Source: Nitrospinaceae bacterium
GTDB lineage: Bacteria; Nitrospinota; Nitrospinia; Nitrospinales; Nitrospinaceae
Length of the DNA stretch: 64,000 bases
NCBI GenBank assembly: GCA_024644405.1
Contig: JAHELC010000038.1
Location: 124,001-188,000 of the forward strand
Direction: 5' to 3'
Notes under the pieces: model-generated
What the model was told of the DNA's origin: nothing
Databases searched by the model: none
The model's input: only the letters and a program-made list of their open reading frames with translations
Shown: positions 8,328 to 16,262 of the stretch, piece by piece
How positions within the stretch are numbered: the stretch's first letter is position 1
Layout: every line of letters starts with the position of its first letter
Program-made: the position numbers and the translations under genes

Positions 8328-9350
8328 ATGAAAATCAGAATCTTCATTTTACTTATATCAGTGGGTATGGTAAATCTCGTCTGGGCAGACGATTTCAACC
8401 CTCGGAAGATATACCGCGAAATGTCCCCCAGGGTTGTCTTGATCGCCGCCTTCGAACCGGGACAAACCTATAAAGGGGTGGGGACCGGCAGTATCATCCG
8501 TAAGGATGGGCTGATCCTCACCAATGCCCACGTTGTTTTCAACAAAAACGAATCCAAGCCCCTCAGCCAAATAAGAATCTTTCTCAAGCCGGAAAGGCTC
8601 ACAGGGGATCTGGCGTGGGACACCTCCCGGAAATATAAGGCTATTCTTTTAAAGTATTCGAAAAACCTGGACCTGGCGATCCTTAAAATCCAGCCAAGCC
8701 GGGAGCTTCTGGATCTCTCACCCATTGCCTTTAAGGATTCGAAATTTGTGGAAGTGGGGGAACCGGTACTGGCCATAGGCCATCCGGAAACCGGAGGTCT
8801 TTGGTCTTTGACTACCGGATCAATCAGCAGTCAGATCAAAAATTTTCAAAATATCCCCGGAAAAGACGTATTTCAAACCGAAGCCAGTTTCAATCGCGGA
8901 AATTCCGGCGGTCCCTTGTTGGACAGTCATGGCCTGATGGTCGGCATCAATTCCAATGTGTCCAGAAAAAGCAAGAAAGATGGGCTGGTCATTACCGATA
9001 TCAACTTTTCTATCAAGTCGAACGTGGTCATCCGTTGGTTAATTGCGGAAGGATATTCTTTCTCGCCCGAAAGGGAAACACCACAAGCGATCCAACAGCC
9101 CAAATCAACGCCACTTCTTTCTTCAAAACCGATGCGTCTGGGTCATTCTCGAATTCAGGAGGCAGGTATCGCTCCGATTCCAAAAAAGCAGGAAGACAAA
9201 AAGAAAAGACCCACTGCCTCTTCGCATCCATCGGTAGAACCGCAAATTCTCACTGAAAAGCGGCCCTACAGTAAGAAGGATTTGCTGAAGCAAGTGGAAG
9301 AAAATTTGGAAGACATGATCAAATCCATGCGGCGCAAACATGGGCGCTGA
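8328..9350 (+). CDS. Exported trypsin-like (S1C/DegP-type) serine protease
   Basis: 340 residues with a signal peptide ending near VWA-DD. The chymotrypsin-fold domain has the full triad: His68 in TNAHVV, Asp115 in NLDLAIL and Ser193 in RGNSGGPL. After about residue 250 there is no PDZ domain; instead there is a Pro/Lys-rich linker and a short basic helix. This makes it a free-standing, probably periplasmic protease rather than a classical DegP. It sits with the LPP20 lipoprotein on the rightward arm opposite the caspase operon, so two unrelated proteases may share one control region. Confidence 0.92.
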   Translation: MKIRIFILLISVGMVNLVWADDFNPRKIYREMSPRVVLIAAFEPGQTYKGVGTGSIIRKDGLILTNAHVVFNKNESKPLSQIRIFLKPERLTGDLAWDTSRKYKAILLKYSKNLDLAILKIQPSRELLDLSPIAFKDSKFVEVGEPVLAIGHPETGGLWSLTTGSISSQIKNFQNIPGKDVFQTEASFNRGNSGGPLLDSHGLMVGINSNVSRKSKKDGLVITDINFSIKSNVVIRWLIAEGYSFSPERETPQAIQQPKSTPLLSSKPMRLGHSRIQEAGIAPIPKKQEDKKKRPTASSHPSVEPQILTEKRPYSKKDLLKQVEENLEDMIKSMRRKHGR

Positions 9351-9400
9351 ACCTGAAAAGACACAAGAACTGAACCAGTGTTAAGAGGTAGGTTATTTTT

Positions 9401-9423
9401 TGAGTAAAGTAATTACTTACTCA
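9401..9423. repeat. Near-perfect palindrome
   Basis: TGAGTAA(A)GTAATTACTTACTCA is a self-complementary 23-mer with one bulged base, about 50 bp after the protease stop. There is no clear T-run, so it could be an operator, a weak terminator or a recombination relic. Confidence 0.4.
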
Positions 9424-9465
9424 GAATATAAAGGTGGCTCCATAGTAAAGCCTTCAATTGGGTGC

Positions 9466-9500
9466 CGAAGAATCGACCCCGTTTCCGGCTTGAGAGTGCA
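9466..9500 (-). pseudogene. Degenerate tRNA-Glu-like fragment
   Basis: Aligned to the tRNA-Glu at 42570-42644 in the same orientation, this stretch shares about 28 of 34 positions, allowing small gaps, across the T-loop to anticodon-loop region (blocks GAATCGA, CCCC, GTTTCCG, TGAGAG). It is too incomplete to fold. It may be a trace of an older insertion at the same tRNA gene. Confidence 0.35.
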
Positions 9501-9573
9501 GATAATCGGGTTCCTGTTGAACCGCAGTAGTGGTGAAGACGTGGTGAGCTTTCCAACTCAAGTCTGTTAAAAA

Positions 9574-9594
9574 GTAGCCCCAAGGGGAATCGAA
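9574..9594. repeat. 21-bp direct repeat of the tRNA-Glu 3' end (candidate distal att site)
   Basis: This block, beginning GTAGCCCCAAGGGG, is identical over 21 bp to 42572-42592, the 3' end of the intact tRNA-Glu, and lies in the same orientation. Tyrosine-integrase islands typically rebuild the tRNA at one end and leave a copy of its 3' end at the other. The DNA between is 33 kb. No integrase was found. Confidence 0.68.
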
Positions 9595-9810
9595 TAAAAC
9601 TCGTAATACCTTATTTCTTAATTGCTAATGCAGTATCAGTTTTTTAAGATGCCTCAAAAGTTACCCCATCTTCTTTAGCTTTAATAACTACTGGCCTATT
9701 CCCAAATCTCACATTCAGGTTTTAGGTTTAAATCCTTTTATATATTCTGGACTCGTTTTTGGGAGGCAAGTCATGGATAAAAGCGAACTAAAAACCATTT
9801 TTTAATAAAT
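9595..9810. other. Non-coding left edge of the putative island
   Basis: AT-rich DNA without a convincing gene. A GGGAGG ribosome site precedes a 10-codon reading frame at 9773-9805 (MDKSELKTIF), which looks like a truncated gene start or leader remnant rather than a functional gene. Confidence 0.4.
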
Positions 9811-10764
9811 TCACACATGGTTCCTTAGCATGAGTTCCTTTGGATGCGGGTTTAGATATACCTGATCCAGCAAATATTCAATGTTGTATTTTTTGACTTG
9901 GTGTCGTATTAAAGTCACAGGAACGATTAGCGGGAGTAATTCTTTTCGATAATCTTCAAGGGTAGTCAGGATGTCTTCTTTTTCTCCTTTCGTCAAAACC
10001 TTTTTTAGAAATCCCATCATATGAAGTAAAACATCGGTGTTCTTTTTAGGTGTAGACTTATAGGTCAAGGCCTCCATAAACAATCTGCTGTACTGTATTT
10101 TTAGATCTTCCTGTTTTAGTGATTTCGCATTCGCCACCAACTTTCCCATGTCGGTATAATGTTTCCTGCTGTGAGCCAACATTAAAAACTTATGTCTCGT
10201 ATGAAAATCCACCAAAGCTCCTCTGGAAAATCCTTTATCCATAAGTTTCTTGAGCCTGTTAAAGGAAAACACCCGGACGATAAAGTTTTCACGGAATTTC
10301 GCGTCATTTAATCTTCCCTCATCCTCAATGGGGATCAAAGGAAATGTTTTTATAAAAGCATTGGCGAACATACCGGCCCTGTGTCTTGCCTTGCTGCGGT
10401 CGGTTTCTGAAAAAACTGGAACTCTGGCTATACCGCATGAAGGAGACTTGCTTTTAAAAATATAACCACAAAGATCGTCACGGGCCAGTTGGTTAATTCG
10501 ATCTTTTAAATAGCGGTTCATCCTGTCAGTCCAATCAGTTTTGCTTTTCTTGCTAATCATTTTTGGTGCTTCCAGAGTTCCATAAAGAGCGACGGTTTCT
10601 CTGGGAACTCCCATTCCTACTTCCATCTCTGGGCACACTGGCACATATTCAAAGTAATTGCCTAATATTTCACGAACAAATCGATCCTGTTTGTGGTCTC
10701 CATTCCATCGAACTTTTTCACCTATCAGACAACTGCTTACCCCGATTTTGATTGTGTTTTTCAT
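9811..10764 (-). CDS. DUF523-DUF1722 (YbgA-type) protein
   Basis: 317 residues. The N-terminal half (about 5-150) is DUF523, with conserved Cys and Gly motifs GVSSCLIGEKVRWNG, VCPEMEVGMGVPRE and KSPSCGI. The C-terminal half (about 190-305) is DUF1722, with VDFHTRHKFLMLAHS and an RHQVKKYNIEYLLDQVYL end. DUF523 is related to thiouracil desulfurase TudS, which uses an Fe-S cluster; the Cys residues here fit that. YbgA-type genes are classic neighbours of photolyase and LitR/CarH genes, and here a CarH gene lies 32 bp upstream. The exact reaction is not established. Confidence 0.88.
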   Translation of the reverse strand: MKNTIKIGVSSCLIGEKVRWNGDHKQDRFVREILGNYFEYVPVCPEMEVGMGVPRETVALYGTLEAPKMISKKSKTDWTDRMNRYLKDRINQLARDDLCGYIFKSKSPSCGIARVPVFSETDRSKARHRAGMFANAFIKTFPLIPIEDEGRLNDAKFRENFIVRVFSFNRLKKLMDKGFSRGALVDFHTRHKFLMLAHSRKHYTDMGKLVANAKSLKQEDLKIQYSRLFMEALTYKSTPKKNTDVLLHMMGFLKKVLTKGEKEDILTTLEDYRKELLPLIVPVTLIRHQVKKYNIEYLLDQVYLNPHPKELMLRNHV

Positions 10765-10796
10765 AGCTGTTTAAATTCTAATAGGAGATATATAAA

Positions 10797-11714
10797 CTAG
10801 GATGAAGCAATTAAATTATTTATAAATGTATCCAGGTCGGGCAGGGTTTTTATAATTTTAATATTTTTATTTTCTATATAATTTTCCCGTTGAGCAATTC
10901 CCTGCCCGCCGGCCACCACAGGGCAAAGCGGCAAAATATGGTTGGCTATTTCAGCAAAAAAAACTCTGCTTTTGGCTTCGCCAAGGGGGGAGGTAAAAGA
11001 GAGAACCAACGCATCCGGTTTTGTGCCGGTGCAAAAATGAATCAAATCCTCCAGGGGAAGGTTGGCTCCCAAAAGAATTGCCTGGCATCCGAGGCCGGAA
11101 CAATGATAAGCAACCATTTGTGCCCCGATTTCATGTAATTCCCATGGAGGACAAGCAATTATAACTTTAGGTCCGTTTTGCATTCCCATCATGTCCATCA
11201 CGGCAAACAGTTTCTGTTTAACCTGAGTTGTCACGTAATGCTCAACAGCAATACCTACTTTGCCATCAAACCATAACTCTCCGACCCGAATTTGCAGGGG
11301 AATCAGCACCCGTTTAAAAACTTCTTCAAAAGGCAAAAGAGCTATAATCTCTCTCAACCTTTCCTTAAATGCGGACTGGTCTAGGGGCGTCAGACATTGT
11401 TCCAGATCCTTGATCAGAGGGTCTGTGGTATAAGTCTCATCTTCGGTTTTATCTACGGTTTCCTTCAATTCCTCACTATTCATACGGGCCAGAATTTCAT
11501 CTTTTCCCAGCGAAGCCAGCTCTCCGATGGATTGCCCCAGCTCAATTTCCTTGACCAGGTACTTCAATATATTCAGGTCCTCCTCTGAATAAAGACGGTA
11601 CCGGTTAGGCCCTCTTTTGGGAGAAATCAGCCGAAATCGCTTTTCCCAAACACGAAGGACTTCCTTCGATAAACCTGTCATTTTCGCTATTTGTTTGATC
11701 CGGTAAGTTTTCAT
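10797..11714 (-). CDS. CarH/LitR-type B12-dependent photoreceptor repressor (copy 1)
   Basis: 305 residues. A MerR-type winged helix (1-70, YRIKQIAKMTGLSKEVLRVW) is followed by a helical bundle and a cobalamin-binding Rossmann domain. The light-sensor signature W-x9-EH is present as Trp148...Glu158-His159, and the cobalamin motif ExHxxG is ELHEIG (192-197, lower ligand His194). Known CarH proteins bind DNA as adenosylcobalamin tetramers in the dark and release it when light breaks the Co-C bond. It is transcribed toward the DUF523-DUF1722 gene and away from the SUMF1/cytochrome block, with paired operator-like repeats between. A light-responsive repressor of both directions is likely. Confidence 0.93.
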   Translation of the reverse strand: MKTYRIKQIAKMTGLSKEVLRVWEKRFRLISPKRGPNRYRLYSEEDLNILKYLVKEIELGQSIGELASLGKDEILARMNSEELKETVDKTEDETYTTDPLIKDLEQCLTPLDQSAFKERLREIIALLPFEEVFKRVLIPLQIRVGELWFDGKVGIAVEHYVTTQVKQKLFAVMDMMGMQNGPKVIIACPPWELHEIGAQMVAYHCSGLGCQAILLGANLPLEDLIHFCTGTKPDALVLSFTSPLGEAKSRVFFAEIANHILPLCPVVAGGQGIAQRENYIENKNIKIIKTLPDLDTFINNLIASS

Positions 11715-11721
11715 CTGATTT

Positions 11722-11799
11722 ATTCTAGTAAAAATATATAATGTTTGTCAAATCTTTTTTAAAATAACTATTGACAAACAATGAACAGTGGCGAATAAT
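11722..11799. promoter_or_regulatory. Divergent promoters with inverted TTGACAAACA repeats (candidate CarH operators)
   Basis: TTGACAAACA occurs twice as an inverted pair, at 11771-11780 (plus) and 11742-11751 (minus). Each contains a -35 box. On the plus strand TTGACA is followed 17 bp later by AATAAT; on the minus strand TTGACA is followed 18 bp later by TAGAAT. On the plus strand, ACA triplets recur at 11-bp spacing, like the 11-bp direct repeats that CarH tetramers occupy over -35 regions. The minus-strand start would fall almost at the carH ATG, implying a very short leader. Confidence 0.6.
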
Positions 11800-11848
11800 A
11801 CAATTTGAACATTAAACAAACCTTGTGAAAATTTACTGGAGAAACGTC

Positions 11849-12901
11849 ATGAACACGAAACAAAAACTTAAGTCAGCAATAGCCGCCTTTGCACTGGCCG
11901 CTTTTATGGGCAACCCAAATGCTTGGGCAGAAACCCAGGTACCCGAAGACATGGTCCTGATTCCAGGCGGACCGTTTCTTATGGGGGTCGACAAAGAAGT
12001 AAATGCCAAAACAGAGAAAATGTCTAAAATAAAACGACTCAAATACTCCGTTTCCCGCGAAGCCTTCCATGATGAAGGTCCCGCCCACAACATCACTTTA
12101 GATACTTACTATTTGGACAAGTACGAAGTGTCCAACCAGCAATACGGGCAATTCATTAAAGCCACGGGACATCCCGCCCCGGCCTATTGGGACGATCACC
12201 TGCGAAACAAACCGAATCAACCCGTAAGCGGTGTGAATTGGCACGACGCCAACGCGTTTTGCAGCTGGGCCAACAAGCGCCTGCCGACGGAAGCGGAATG
12301 GGAAAAGGCCGCACGGGGTCCGGAAGGATACAAGTATCCGTGGGGGAACGAAGTGAACTCAAACAATGCAAACTTCGGCCGGAAACAGGAATTCACCGCG
12401 AACGTGGACGCCTATCCCGGCGGTAAAAGTCCCTACGGGGCCTACAACATGGCAGGAAACGTTTTTGAATGGGTCGCTGATTGGTATGACCCCAACTACT
12501 ACAAAAACAGGAAAGATATGACCAACCCGACCGGTCCGAAAGAGGGCGCGTTCCTGAGTAATACCGGCACTTACGTGGACCGTATTGCAGTCGGCAAGAA
12601 ACGTGTCATCCGCGGTGGATCCTGGTATGCCCCAGCGGAAAGCGTGACCAACACTCATCGTTTCTGGAACGATCCTATGAACAACAGTTATGGTGTGGGA
12701 CTTGGGTTTCGTTGCGCCCGTTCGGCGGAAGGTGAATCCGCGGATCAGGCTCGCACTTTTTACATGGAGGCTTTGATCCATATGGGTGCGGAAAAGTATC
12801 CGCAGGCGATGCAATCTATAGAAAAGGCGCTGAGCCAGGACGCATCTAACCCGGAATACCTGCAATTGCAGAAAATGATTCAAAAGCAGGTCCGGAACTA
12901 A
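11849..12901 (+). CDS. Exported SUMF1/FGE-sulfatase-fold protein (copy A)
   Basis: About 350 residues, starting at the ATG with GGAG 7 bp upstream rather than one 24 bp earlier. A signal peptide ends in AWA. The body is a SUMF1 (formylglycine-generating enzyme) fold: MVLIPGGPFLMG, YEVSNQQYGQFI, VSGVNWHDANAFCSWANKRLPTEAEWEKAARG, GNVFEWVADWYDP, RGGSW and a final GVGLGFRCARS. The two copper-binding active-site Cys of true formylglycine-generating enzymes are absent after RGGSW, so an FGE reaction is unlikely. Structural or redox-accessory SUMF1 proteins such as NirV are a better comparison. A C-terminal TPR-like helical pair (about 305-350) is shared with copy C. It heads a rightward block of exported redox proteins. 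Confidence 0.88.
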   Translation: MNTKQKLKSAIAAFALAAFMGNPNAWAETQVPEDMVLIPGGPFLMGVDKEVNAKTEKMSKIKRLKYSVSREAFHDEGPAHNITLDTYYLDKYEVSNQQYGQFIKATGHPAPAYWDDHLRNKPNQPVSGVNWHDANAFCSWANKRLPTEAEWEKAARGPEGYKYPWGNEVNSNNANFGRKQEFTANVDAYPGGKSPYGAYNMAGNVFEWVADWYDPNYYKNRKDMTNPTGPKEGAFLSNTGTYVDRIAVGKKRVIRGGSWYAPAESVTNTHRFWNDPMNNSYGVGLGFRCARSAEGESADQARTFYMEALIHMGAEKYPQAMQSIEKALSQDASNPEYLQLQKMIQKQVRN

Positions 12902-12909
12902 AACCTTTT

Positions 12910-12961
12910 CTCGGGTTTGATTTAAGAGGAGGGGATTCATTCCCTCCTCTTCAAACCGAGA
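12910..12961 (+). terminator. Long hairpin between SUMF1 copy A and the next gene
   Basis: A perfect 10-bp stem (AAGAGGAGGG at 12924 with CCCTCCTCTT at 12942) is extended by an outer CTCGG/CCGAG pairing. There is no T-run after it, so it may be an RNA-processing or stability element, or a leaky terminator, inside the operon. Confidence 0.5.
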
Positions 12962-12998
12962 CTTCTGGTGTTATCAAACAAAACCAGGAAAGTCAATC

Positions 12999-13379
12999 AT
13001 GAGACAAATCGTTCATTTTTTGAATAAATCAAATTTAACAGGGAGCTTTCTTCTCTGTGCTGCGTTGTTTCTCTTTATTCCAAGCTCGGGATTCTCTGAA
13101 AGTTCGCATGAGAAGGGCGTCGTCGGCAAGACCGCTCAAGCCCGGATGGCCGTCGAACAGGCATGGGAAACCTACCATCATGCCGCATTGGGTGGAACCC
13201 TGGCATCTCCCACGGTCCAGACCGAATTGGAAATGAATCTCCATATATCGCGTGCACTGCTTGCCGAAGCTTATGCAGCGGAAGATAGAGGCGACATGAA
13301 AATGACTCACAAATTGATCGAACAAATCTTGCAAATCACCGACACAGTCATCACTGAAAGCCAGGAGCCTAAAAAATGA
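12999..13379 (+). CDS. Exported protein of unknown function
   Basis: 126 residues, signal peptide ending near GFS-ES. The mature part is all-helical (QARMAVEQAWETYHHAALGG... LLAEAYAAEDRGDMK...), resembling small TPR-like or helical-bundle periplasmic proteins. It overlaps the start of the next SUMF1 gene by 4 bp, so translation is coupled. No family was recognised. Confidence 0.75.
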   Translation: MRQIVHFLNKSNLTGSFLLCAALFLFIPSSGFSESSHEKGVVGKTAQARMAVEQAWETYHHAALGGTLASPTVQTELEMNLHISRALLAEAYAAEDRGDMKMTHKLIEQILQITDTVITESQEPKK

Positions 13380-14188
13380 CAGCTGTATCTAAATTTTTAA
13401 ATTTGACCTTTCTAGTATGCCTGGTTTCGGCGTTGTGCAATCTCCACACCGAGGTTAATGCAGATTCCTTAAAGAAGGAAAGAAGAGACCCGGTTGCGAT
13501 GGCAATTATTCCGGCGGGAGAGTTTTTGATGGGCAGCAAACAGAGAGAGGGCAGAGCAGATGAACGACCGCAGAGAAATGTATTTCTGGATACGTATGCA
13601 ATTGATGTCTATGAAGTGACCAACCAACGTTATCTAAATTTCATTCATGCCACCGGACGTAAAGAACCGCCGAATCCCTACGGCGAGATATTACTGTCGG
13701 AAGAATCAGGAATCGATCATTTACCTGTGGTTCAGGTGACCTGGTATGACGCAGTTGATTATTGCAATTGGGCGGGAAAACACCTGCCGACGGAAGCGCA
13801 GTGGGAAAAAGCGGCGCGGGGAGATCGCGGATCCTTATTTCCCTGGGGAACCCAGTCCCCCCAAACAAAGCCGGTCAATTTTGAAAGGAACTGGGATGGA
13901 ACCAGCACCCTTTGGACGGTTGGATCACAAACAGGGACTGAATCGCCTTATGGAATACACGATATGGCCGGAAATGTTCGCGAATGGACACAGGATTGGT
14001 ATGGCTCGGATTATTACGCAACCGCCCCCGCCAGGAACCCGCAAGGTCCGGGAACAGGAATTCTGAAGGTCATCAAGGGCGGTTCCTGGCACAGCTTTAA
14101 AGCGGATGTTCGGCCGGCTTCAAGAGGTAAAGGCGGATTCGCGCTTAAAACCGATGGTATTGGATTTCGTTGCGCCAAAAATAGATAA
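13376..14188 (+). CDS. Exported SUMF1/FGE-sulfatase-fold protein (copy B)
   Basis: 270 residues with an N-terminal signal segment (ending around VNA-DS). Core SUMF1 motifs are MAIIPAGEFLMGS, YEVTNQRYLNFIHATG, VTWYDAVDYCNWAGKHLPTEAQWEKAARG, GNVREWTQDWYGSDYY, IKGGSWHSF and GIGFRCAKN. It is shorter than copies A and C because it lacks their C-terminal helical extension. The FGE catalytic Cys pair is absent after the KGGSW stretch, so it is unlikely to make formylglycine. Translational overlap with the small exported helical protein suggests the two work together. Confidence 0.87.
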   Translation: MTAVSKFLNLTFLVCLVSALCNLHTEVNADSLKKERRDPVAMAIIPAGEFLMGSKQREGRADERPQRNVFLDTYAIDVYEVTNQRYLNFIHATGRKEPPNPYGEILLSEESGIDHLPVVQVTWYDAVDYCNWAGKHLPTEAQWEKAARGDRGSLFPWGTQSPQTKPVNFERNWDGTSTLWTVGSQTGTESPYGIHDMAGNVREWTQDWYGSDYYATAPARNPQGPGTGILKVIKGGSWHSFKADVRPASRGKGGFALKTDGIGFRCAKNR

Positions 14189-14224
14189 AAAAAATTAAAA
14201 GCAATCAGACTTTGGGAGGCCCCT

Positions 14225-15307
14225 ATGGGTTGGCATTCAAAAAAATTAGCGATCAAACTTGTAACTCTATTACTGTTGACCGTATTCGCCGGAACATCGT
14301 TTCCCCTTACGAGCGCAGCTGAACCCCCGGCTCCAGAAAATATGGCCCTGGTCAATGCCGGCGGGTTTATGCGGGGGATTGATAAACCCCCAGCCACGCA
14401 CGCCAACGCTATTCGATCATCGTCTCAGAATACGAATTTCCCGGTTTTAAAGGAAGCGTTTGCGGATGAGGGCCCGGCTCGAATGATTTATCTCAGCGCC
14501 TATTTCATTGACACGTATGAGGTTTCCAATGCCCGGTACATTGAGTTTATCAAAGCCACCGATTATCCCGCCCCCGCGTATTGGGACCATCATCAACTCA
14601 ATCAACCCAACCAACCGGTCACCGGGGTGAACTGGTACGACGCGAACGCCTATTGCCACTGGGCAAATAAAAGGCTACCAACGGAAGCTGAATGGGAGAA
14701 AGCCGCGCGTGGGCCCGCGGGCTCCATCTATCCCTGGGGTAATGAACTGGATTACAGCAAGGCTAATTTCCAAAAAGGTAAAACCGGTCAGAAGCATATT
14801 ACGGTTCCCGTGGACGCTTACCCTGAGGGAAAGAGTTATTACGGTGTCTACAACATGGCCGGAAACGTATTTGAGTGGGTCCAGGACTGGTACGATCCGA
14901 ATTATTACAAGACATCCAAAGAAGTAAGAAATCCAAAAGGTCCTCAATTCGGAATTAAAATTGGAACAACTGGAACCTATCTGAACCAACAAGTTACCGG
15001 GAAAAAGAAAGTGATCCGTGGCGGCTCCTGGTTTGCTCCAGCCCAAAGCATCACCACCACCCATCGCTTTTGGAATGACCCCATGAACAACTCTTACGGA
15101 GTAGGACTGGGTTTTCGATGCGCCCGCAGTGTGGAAAGCGATTCACAAATGCAAGCTCGTTCTTTTTATATGGACGCACTTATTCAAATGGGTGCCGAAA
15201 AATACAAGGAAGCCATGATTTCCATTAACAAAGCCTTAAAAAACAATCCCGATAACAAAGAATATCGAAAACTCAAGGCAATGATTGAAGAACAGAGCAA
15301 TCTTTAG
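14225..15307 (+). CDS. Exported SUMF1/FGE-sulfatase-fold protein (copy C)
   Basis: 360 residues and a close paralogue of copy A along its whole length, including PAYWD(D/H)H, the LPTEAEWEKAARGP stretch, FEWVxDWYDPNYYK, RFWNDPMNNSYGVGLGFRCARS and the C-terminal helical pair (QARSFYMDALIQMGAEKY). A GGAGG ribosome site precedes the ATG. The hydrophobic segment around 12-30 is a signal peptide or anchor. The FGE active-site Cys are missing as in A. Two such copies around a divergent third suggest local duplication in this operon. Confidence 0.87.
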   Translation: MGWHSKKLAIKLVTLLLLTVFAGTSFPLTSAAEPPAPENMALVNAGGFMRGIDKPPATHANAIRSSSQNTNFPVLKEAFADEGPARMIYLSAYFIDTYEVSNARYIEFIKATDYPAPAYWDHHQLNQPNQPVTGVNWYDANAYCHWANKRLPTEAEWEKAARGPAGSIYPWGNELDYSKANFQKGKTGQKHITVPVDAYPEGKSYYGVYNMAGNVFEWVQDWYDPNYYKTSKEVRNPKGPQFGIKIGTTGTYLNQQVTGKKKVIRGGSWFAPAQSITTTHRFWNDPMNNSYGVGLGFRCARSVESDSQMQARSFYMDALIQMGAEKYKEAMISINKALKNNPDNKEYRKLKAMIEEQSNL

Positions 15308-15349
15308 TTGGGTCAGACAAGGAGTTCGCAGCAGAGAAAGGAAATAGAA

Positions 15350-15706
15350 ATGAAAAATATAATCTCACTTGCAATCTTATTGATTTTTAATTTTTTAATA
15401 ATCTCTTGTTCCGTTGAGCCGCGAAAAACAGTTCCCGAGAATTATAAAGCTGGTCAAAAATATTTTCATCAAGCATGTGCTGGGTGCCATGGACCGGATG
15501 GCATGGGGGGAAACAGGGCACCAAAATTGATTCAAAAAATCTACTCTTCCGGCGCTTATTCAAACAAAAAGATTGCTAGGATCATTCTAAATGGATCCAG
15601 TTCAGGGGCCATGCCTGCTCAAAAAGGAAAAGTGTCCGATGAAGAGATTAAAGAAATTATTAAATACATAAGGTATTCGCAAAAGGTGGCGGGTTTCGGG
15701 TCATAA
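15350..15706 (+). CDS. Monohaem cytochrome c lipoprotein
   Basis: 118 residues from an ATG preceded by AAAGGAA; an upstream in-frame start exists but lacks a good ribosome site. The signal ends in a lipobox (LIISC), so the protein is membrane-tethered. A single class I haem site is seen as CAGCHG, with a C-terminal GAMPAQKGKVSDEEIKEIIKYIR typical of small c-type electron carriers with Met as sixth ligand. It probably relays electrons in the periplasm to a terminal oxidase such as the fused cbb3-type enzyme encoded 5 kb downstream. Confidence 0.88.
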   Translation: MKNIISLAILLIFNFLIISCSVEPRKTVPENYKAGQKYFHQACAGCHGPDGMGGNRAPKLIQKIYSSGAYSNKKIARIILNGSSSGAMPAQKGKVSDEEIKEIIKYIRYSQKVAGFGS

Positions 15707-15729
15707 GAATCCGAGGCATGGAGAATAAA

Positions 15730-16188
15730 ATGTTGAGCCTGAAACCATTTAAACTTAAATCGATTTTTATTAGTTTATTTGCAATTGTTTTTTTTATGAA
15801 CGGTACAGCTATTGTTTGGGCCAAGGAATGCCCGCAATCCAGAAAAACCCAGACCGCTCCTCCTGCTTTTTTAAACAAAAAGAATCCGTTGAGAAAAGAA
15901 CCGCGTCATATCAAAAAAGGAAAGGTTCTTTCGCATATCAAAGCCAAGCCCATTGCCTGCAAGCAATGTCATGGAATGTTGGGTAACGGGCAGGGGGCGA
16001 TGTCATTACACATGAATCCAAAACCGCGAAATTTTACCTGCAAACTCACGATGGATGCGATTTCCGATGGTCAATTATTCTGGATTATCAAAAACGGGTC
16101 AAAAGGTACTTCCATGCCGTCTTACAAACATCTGTCCGATAATAAAGTCTGGCAACTCGTACACTATATCCGTTCTTTATCGAAATAA
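15730..16188 (+). CDS. Exported monohaem cytochrome c
   Basis: About 152 residues. The ATG at 15730 has GGAG 6 bp upstream and is preferred to the one at 15718. A signal peptide ends in VWA. A distinctive ECPQSRKTQTAPPAF segment precedes the haem site CKQCHG; the region after it ends with GTSMPSYKHLSDNKVWQLVHYIRSL, giving the Met ligand. It is a paralogue of the gene at 18723, and the shared Cys before the haem suggests a disulfide or an extra ligand. An electron carrier of the SUMF1/cytochrome operon. Confidence 0.87.
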   Translation: MLSLKPFKLKSIFISLFAIVFFMNGTAIVWAKECPQSRKTQTAPPAFLNKKNPLRKEPRHIKKGKVLSHIKAKPIACKQCHGMLGNGQGAMSLHMNPKPRNFTCKLTMDAISDGQLFWIIKNGSKGTSMPSYKHLSDNKVWQLVHYIRSLSK

Positions 16189-16262
16189 ACCCAGGCTTAA
16201 GCCATGGGCGATGCTTTAAATAAAATATTTAATCAACTTTTAAAGACTCACAAAATATACCA

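Noticed and set aside
9773-9805. Ten-codon reading frame with a GGGAGG ribosome site (MDKSELKTIF)
   Set aside because: Too short to support as a gene; more likely a truncated gene start at the island edge. Mentioned only within the non-coding entry.
11715-11722. Fully leaderless transcription of carH copy 1
   Set aside because: The -10 placement suggests it, but another promoter could exist; kept only as a remark in the promoter entry.
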